From positions 868,001-932,000 of the forward strand of contig JAZKJV010010119.1 of NCBI GenBank assembly GCA_037367405.1: a DNA stretch of 64,000 nt, in the 5' to 3' direction. Of the stretch, positions 57,719 through 64,000 are shown in pieces. The notes under the pieces were generated by a model. That model searched no databases and was not told the origin of the DNA. It saw nothing but the letters and a program-made list of their open reading frames with translations. How positions within the stretch are numbered: position 1 is the stretch's first letter; each line of letters begins with the position of its first letter. The translations under genes and the position numbers were made by a program. This DNA comes from Ottelia alismoides (Eukaryota > Streptophyta > Magnoliopsida > Alismatales > Hydrocharitaceae).

Positions 57719-57936
57719 TCACCATGTTGGCATACAACGGGAGTGAGTCAATAGCACAAATTGACTCATTTGGAAAGGTCTCTCTAATATGCTAATAATC
57801 AGGAGAGTCCTTAAGCTTAATCCGGGAAAGAGGACTGCCACAACATTCTTCACTCCAGGTTTATCTTTTATCTCCAAATCAAACTCCTGGAGGAGTAAAG
57901 TTGATAAAGCAAAATTCTGTGTGGTAAAAATGAAGT
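57719..57936 (-). pseudogene. RNase H remnant of element F
   Basis: Reads LLLQEFDLEIKDKPGVKNVVA, a clear gypsy RNase H end; the following usual D-H-L-S-R-L is disrupted. Toward the right (57870-57936) similarity fades, and the sequence beyond is LTR-like (fragment K). RT and everything upstream are missing. Confidence 0.75.
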
Positions 57937-59474
57937 TGTCGGTGTAGAGAACCGCTCGAAACCAAAATTTCAATTTAATCAAATAAAAATCAACAAACTC
58001 CAATTCAGGGTTCATTTCAATACTTATTTATCCAGGAAAGTGTTCCAGAGTTGAACTCAAGGTGGTAGAAAATTACGCTCGTGAATTTTCGAGTGAAGAA
58101 ATATTTTTATGATATTTTTATCTTTCTTTAAATTCTTCTTTAATGCGAGAAAACTCTTTTTGATTTTGAATTTTGATTTTTTAATTGATTTTAATCTTTC
58201 ATTTTTTATTTGATTTTCAAAGGGATATTTTCAATCAATTTATCTACAATATAGTATGCAAAAATAGTAGAGGAATGGTGATGCTATATAATAGAGAAAT
58301 CTACTCGAGCAACATGCTCGAAAAAGAAGAGAAAACAAAACAATGGATCAATAATAGAGAAAGAAATCCAAAGCAAAATGTGTAAAGAAATCCTCGAAAA
58401 TCTATTCAAAATAAAATGAAGAAAATTATGATAATGATATACTAAGGCCTAATGTCCACAATGTATCCAAAAATGTGTAAAGATCAATGTAGGGAAAATA
58501 CCAGAAAAAGATAGAAGTCTTTTTGTAATTAGGTCCCTTGTCAGGGACCTAATTGTAAGAAAAATTAGGACCTTTATAATTAGATCCCTGTGTGGGGACC
58601 TAATTACAAATAGTAAAAACTCTGCAGGCAGCTACAATTTCTGGAGCTTCGCCGGAGTATACTTGATAATTTTCTACCGTTTTCACGAATAAATTCAGGA
58701 TTGAACGGCTACTGCACGGTCTCGACCGTACATACCTGCCACGTGTTAGTCACCTGTTGCTCAAGTCCTTGAGGACTTTCTTCTCCAATCCAAGTGAGCA
58801 GCGGTGCTGTCCTCCGATTCTTCTCGATCTCCGGTGGCTGCGACTGATGGACGACTCCGACAGGACCAGGAGGAGGACTTCCACCTCCTCCAAGCTTGCA
58901 TGCGGTGAGAAGGGACAAGGAATCGAGTCTAAGAAACTCTGCCTAGCGAATAAGGTTTGTACGTTCTGTGCTACTGTAGTAGCTCGATTCTTTGTTTGCT
59001 TAATCGATGAAGAAGATAGGTAGGTCCCGATGATTTTCAAGGTTCTTTAGATGCATATGAAGACCTACAAGTAGAAGTCGTTGCTCAATTTGCTAATAAA
59101 TCAACCAAAATATTAGGGATTTCGCAGTTCAAAAAATATGTTCCAAAAATAAATAATACCATATGAAAATTGAAGGAATTGAGTCGATTTGAGTCAAATT
59201 AGAAGACAATTGTGATGAGAATCAATGAATCAAGGATTAGGCTTCCTAAATAGGTGATTATCAAACCTAATAAAGCATGAAACATGAGGAAATTAAGATA
59301 AGAAATGAAGGATGACCTGTGACTTGAGGTATATTACCTCAGATGGTTGCTCGATGGTCGGTCTTTGCCGAATATACATATGACGGTGAAGCCACAATTC
59401 AAGGCGGAGCTAGCCCTGGTACTACTCTCCATCGAATCCTCTTTCACACGATTGCGGCTCCTCCATCATCTGCC
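57937..59474 (-). mobile_element. LTR fragment K
   Basis: Starts near TGTCGGTGTAGAGAACCGCTCG, similar in layout to the inner end of LTR A (GACCGCTCAAGAAA), then CCAGAGTTGAACTCAAGG at about 58046, an AT-rich part, two palindromes of AATTAGGTCCC (58527-58606) and a GC-rich island (58680-59030). It stops at LTR G with no U3-like end, so it is incomplete. The left boundary is uncertain by some tens of bases. Confidence 0.5.
58527..58606. repeat. Two tandem palindromes in K
   Basis: 58527-58554: arms AATTAGGTCCCT/AGGGACCTAATT, perfect 12 bp, 4-base loop. 58577-58606: arms TAATTAGATCCC/GGGACCTAATTA, one mismatch, 6-base loop. Confidence 0.85.
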
Positions 59475-62400
59475 ACTGATGAGTCTGCATTTCATCATCT
59501 TTATTCAATTATTTTAATTTAAAATCCCTTATAAAACACCTGTATATAATACTAAATCCATATTCTTACTAACCTACATCTATGTCTAAATATTGTACAT
59601 ATATTATTATTTTAACCTAAAATAAATAAATAAAGAAAGAAAAGAAAAATAAAGAAAATAAAAATACTATAAATATGTAATAGATACAAGTTAACCTGAA
59701 CCCCGAGATCAGGTCAAGACTTGACCTGATCGACTAGGAATAAAGTAGGGGGAGATAGGGTCCTTAATCAGAAAATCCCAAAAATGTGTTTTGTAATTAC
59801 TTTTTTGTGTATATTTGTATAAAACTTACACTATTTTATTTGTACATAAATTGACCTCAAATTAAAGAAATTTCAAAATAAAAGATGTACATAAAAATGT
59901 TTTCTAAATAATGAAAAAAATTGCAAAATAAAATCATGTACAGAATAAAAGTAACCACATCCGGAAAAAAACCATAAAGCGATAATTGAAAGATTAACTC
60001 CTGCTCCATATGAACTCAAATTGAATAAAACTCGCTTCCATTGGATTACAAAATGAAATAATATTTAAAATTGCCGTGGTTTCATATTTTTTGGGGTTAT
60101 AGTTTGAAAGATGATTTTCTAGGGTGGTTTTTGTAATTTTACCATTTATTTATTGTATATATTTATTTTTATACATTATTATATTTGTAAATAATTGTAA
60201 ATATTAATAATTATTTAAAATAAAAAAATAAAAAAAATTAAAACATAAAATAAACTAATTTCCTTATTTAACTATGTATATAATGTAGCATATGTATATA
60301 GTATTTGTATATAGTTGATTTCCTTAAATAACCTCCACAAAAAACTATATAATTAGCATTTATTATTTAATTTAATAATGTAATGAAAAAATTTAATTAA
60401 TTATTTAATTATGTAGATAATGTAATTTTATCCACCACTAACGTCTTTCCTTCTTTTACTCTTCATTCAAATTTTTAAAATTCAATTCGAATTCAATTAT
60501 TTTTTCTATTTAATTGACTCATCCTCCCTTATTCTCACTTGATCAATCTTTGTTGAGAGGAGCCTAATCTCAAAGATCTTCTTTTTGTAGAAAGTTGCCT
60601 ATCCTCTGAGCCTTCTGTGACAATGAGTCGGCCTTAGTCAAGGCCATTACAGCATTTTCCGCTCCCACGGTGAGATATTTTTTTTCTTATTTTTAATCTA
60701 GGATAATTGTAGTTTAATTTTTGCATTTTTAATTTCATTATCATTTTTTTAGATCGTAGATCTTAGTCATAGATCATTGTTTTACCACATCCAATCCATC
60801 TCCTATTCTGATTTTTTCATCTCATTTTCTCAATCTACCTGCGCTCAAATTCTATCTCATGCAATCTTTCAACTCCGATCACACATAGTGGTCAGAGACA
60901 TGGATCCATCTCCCATTTCACCAAATCCACAACCATTCATATTTCTATTTATTTTATTTTACTTTATTTTATCCACAATCGAGACGTCGTGCTCGAGTTA
61001 AGTTATTATTATTTTGTACAGGTTCACAGGAATTTGAAAAAAAACATTAAAAAATATAAATATTGCAGCTACTGTTTATAAACATAAAAAATAAAGCTGC
61101 TATTAGAAAAATAAGAAAAAACAAAAAATAATCAGGAGCAGTTGGCGACGCCTGGTGCTCACGTCCTCTGCCCAAAGGTTATACCGCCACCACCAGCGGT
61201 GCCACCCAACCAGGCTTGTTATCTAGCCCGTGCCGCCATCTGGTCATCTCCGCCGACCATCATAATTGATTGTCTGGAACTTCCCATCCTCCACCGGACA
61301 CCACCTGCTAGGACGTGTATCACTCTCCACCTGAAGAAGCCGTCCTCCACGAGCTCCGCGAGGAGAACACACTTCCACCTAGAGCTCAGACCTCTCAACG
61401 CCGACCATCCGCCTTGACCATCTCCGCCGACCACCTTCGCCGTGGGTCCACCGCCATCTCGCAACCAGCCATCCACCGCTAGCACACACCGTGCGAGGCG
61501 CACTTCACGTCACTAGCATCCGTCTGACCGCCACCCGCCGCCAACATCGTAGTGCCGCTGTCCACCCCTCAACCCCCATTACCGCACGTGACCACCTCAC
61601 AGTTGATGCGTCGTCATCCATTGACGGCATCCATTTGATTTAAAGAAGATGGAACGAAGCCCCACACGTGCCCTATCTTATTTTATTGGGAAAATTACAA
61701 GAAATCCCCTCCATGTTCCTTCAATTGCAATAAAGTCTCTACCAATCTCAAGCACGTGCATCACACGCACTTCGTAGGTAAATTTCAAAATTCTCCCCCT
61801 GATTAGTTTTATTATTTGTGTGATGCTTAAATATTAACTATTTGTAAATAGACCCCTGTTTTCTCGACTTGAGTCGCATGCTTCTTCTTGTTGAAATAAA
61901 TATTTTTATTTGTCAATAAGTTCTCCAAAATTCAAGTTAAGTTTTTGTCACTTGCTTCTTTTGTGTGTAAATTTTGCATTGCATTTTATTTTCATTTGAT
62001 ATCATTAAAAAATAAAAAACATCTCATTTTTTACTGTTTGAAATATGAAAAATTATCAAAAATTAAAATATTATGTAAAAAATTCCAAAAAAAGATTAGT
62101 TTTATTTTTGTGCATTTTATTTCCTATACAAATTTCACGCATTAATAATTTTTAAAACAAAAGTTGTAAATTACTAAAAATCTTAAAAAAATCATATAAA
62201 TTTTAAAAAAAATCCAAAAAATGAGATTTCACTTCCTAATTGTAGATAACAATTTTCAGGAAAAATAATTGCAACAACTTTTTATTTCATTTTATATTTT
62301 TTAATTGTAAAATAATTCCTATCTGTTCACTATTTTCTATATTCACTATTTATTTCATTTTAAAAATCTTAAAAAAATCTATAAATCTTTGGAAAAATGA

Positions 62401-62876
62401 CTAAAATAGTAGAAAATCATCAAAAATACAAAAAAGATTTTATTTGGGCATTTATGAGCATTTTTGATATATTTGAAAAATCCAATAAAATACATTCTCT
62501 ATAATTTATTATAGCTTGTTTGAAATTATTTTCTTGAAAACTAAAAAACTTATAGCTTGTTTGAAATTTTTTTCTTGAAAACTAAAAAAATTGCAAAATT
62601 AAAATCATTAAAAATTGACAATCAAAAAAATAAAAATATAAAAAATAAAAAGAGAAAAAATTCACAAAAAACAAGATAGTTTGCATTTGAATTTCCTTTC
62701 TCTTTCAATTTATTTTTCAATTATTAGAATAACCCTCAGGAATTGCAGCCTCCCTGAGTTCGATCCTGTTGCTATATAGGTTAATTAAATAGTAAAAAAT
62801 CTCCTGTTACATTTTTTTTAGTTATTTCAGCTTGAAAAGAAAAAAATAATTTTTTGTTGCGGAATTCTTTGGGTTG
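59475..62876 (+). mobile_element. LTR G, same family as element B
   Basis: Starts TGATGAGTCTGCATTTC and follows the B 5' LTR throughout, ending 64 bp short of its end at GGGTTG, where LTR H begins. No polypurine tract precedes it, so it is a 5' or solo LTR. It has the best W-box palindrome of the window (59708-59730) and a GC-rich island (61140-61680). The missing end may lie beyond H, outside the window. Confidence 0.85.
59708..59730. promoter_or_regulatory. Perfect W-box palindrome in LTR G
   Basis: Arms ATCAGGTCAAG and CTTGACCTGAT around one base, 11 bp each. Directly followed by the U3 block AATAAAGTAGGGGGAGATAGGG. Confidence 0.75.
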
Positions 62877-64000
62877 TGATGAATCTACGATTCTCACTCT
62901 TTATTCTTTTATTTTGGCTCTTCTTTTTGGTAAAACCACCAGTAAATACCTGTAAATACAATAACTTAGCATTTTACATATCATTGTTAATATCTCATAA
63001 TTAGCATCTATTTTTGTAAAAATAAAAGAATAAAGAGAAAATAAAAAGAATGATGTATTTAGAATAAATACATAGTGACCAAACCCCAAGAGAAGGTCAA
63101 GCCTTGACTTGATCGCAAAGAAATTAAGTAGAGAGAGATAAGGGTCCACTATGTATTGTATATATCATCTATACTTATACATATTATTTATTTATTTATG
63201 ACAAAGTAAAAATATTTCATTCTTTTATACACTTGTATATAGACGTAGAAATAAAATAAGATAAAATAAAAAAAACAAAGTAAAAATAAAATTCAAATAA
63301 TCAAACCCTTGTACATAATACATATGTATATAATACATCAACTATTTATTTTTGCACCTTTAATTAATTAATAAAAATAAAATAAAAATCATTTTGTATC
63401 CCTTAAATTTTTTTTAAATAAATAAAATACAAAATACTTTTTTGTAAAATAATAAAATAAAAATAGTTGTACATAGTACATAGGTATATTATACATGTAT
63501 ATAATACTATATACTGTATATACATTAATTCATTTTTCATAAAAATAATTAAAAATCACAGAAAAATACTTTATAAAATAATGAACCTTTTTATTTTAAA
63601 TTCATTTAATTTTTTTATTTAATTATCTTTATTTTTGTACATTCTGAATGCTCATTGGTCCACGTCAGACCGTTGACTGAGGTCAACGGTCTCTTCCAGG
63701 TTAGGTTGGGTTGCCATCCCTCTCGCCGGAGCCTTTTCTCTGATTTCCTATGCCCGAACTCGATAACCTCTTGACTCGATTCTTGCACCCGATTACAATC
63801 TTGACATCCATGTTCCTCGCAGATCCCTAGGCATAGTCGGATTGCCCTAGGGTTCCGCTCCACGCTCCGATCTCTTTGGACCCCTGAGCATCCTATCTAA
63901 CATCTTCTCCACCTCCTGTGCTCTCTAGCTCATTCCTCACGCCACCACCAACCCCTATCTCCCTTCCTTAGAGTGACAACTACCAGAGGAGTAGCTTAGG
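62877..64000 (+). mobile_element. LTR H, same family as D, cut by the window end
   Basis: Starts TGATGAATCTACGATTC and matches D 47036 onward: AATACAATAACTTAGCA, the palindrome AGGTCAAGCCTTGACTT (63094-63110), and the GC-richer part from 63650. It begins inside LTR G, so it is probably a later insertion whose body lies to the right. Confidence 0.85.

Overview
This window is nuclear, repeat-dominated plant DNA with no recognisable host gene. It is AT-rich, full of nested LTR retrotransposons, and the elements carry plant-type primer-binding sites: tRNA-Asp for the Athila/Tat-like Ty3/gypsy elements and initiator tRNA-Met for the Ty1/copia element. The species cannot be named from the sequence. 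A large-genome angiosperm is the natural guess, and a monocot is only an impression.

Layout, left to right (letters are my own labels). Element A (1-10880, minus strand) is a young, non-coding Athila/Tat-like element: partial 3' LTR 1-658, internal region 659-6899, 5' LTR 6900-10880. It sits inside element C (minus: internal 10881-12665, 5' LTR 12666-15887), which itself abuts remnant I (plus, 15888-17187) and an LTR-like fragment L (about 17188-18860). About 1.7 kb follows (18861-20544) in which I recognise nothing definite. A decayed copia element E runs from 20545 (5' LTR 20545-23125; gag, protease, integrase, reverse transcriptase and RNase H remnants to 32412; 3' LTR from 32486). E is interrupted three times: a solo LTR J (26643-31189, flanked by a 5-bp duplication) in its RT, element D with element B nested inside it (32854-50421) in its 3' LTR, and element F (from 51347, minus) further on in the same 3' LTR.

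D is an Athila-like element reduced to the start of RT (32854-33508), the end of integrase (from 44779), a 3' non-coding region and a complete 3' LTR (47036-50421). B (33509 to about 44778) has LTRs, leader and a degraded protease ORF but no RT, RNase H or integrase. F (51347 to about 57936) keeps its 3' LTR, a long 3' non-coding region and degraded integrase/RNase H. To its right are LTR fragment K (about 57937-59474), LTR G (59475-62876, same family as B) and LTR H (62877 to the window end, same family as D).

The most interesting material is non-coding. (1) A, B, D, F and I all carry, in the 3' untranslated part, a short array of hairpins with arms like CTATACTTAGGAT/ATCCTAAGTATAG, followed by a conserved terminal block; where pol survives (D, F), the array lies just downstream of integrase. 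(2) Element A has a tandem array of 200-250 bp units in which three separate stems per unit show compensatory base changes while their loops stay similar, which suggests a structured RNA. (3) The LTRs share a palindromic pair of W-box-like TTGACC motifs, CACGTG-type hairpins and GC-rich islands. Element A has almost identical LTRs yet no coding capacity, so something must have moved it in trans. No CRISPR, tRNA, rRNA or intact protein gene was found.
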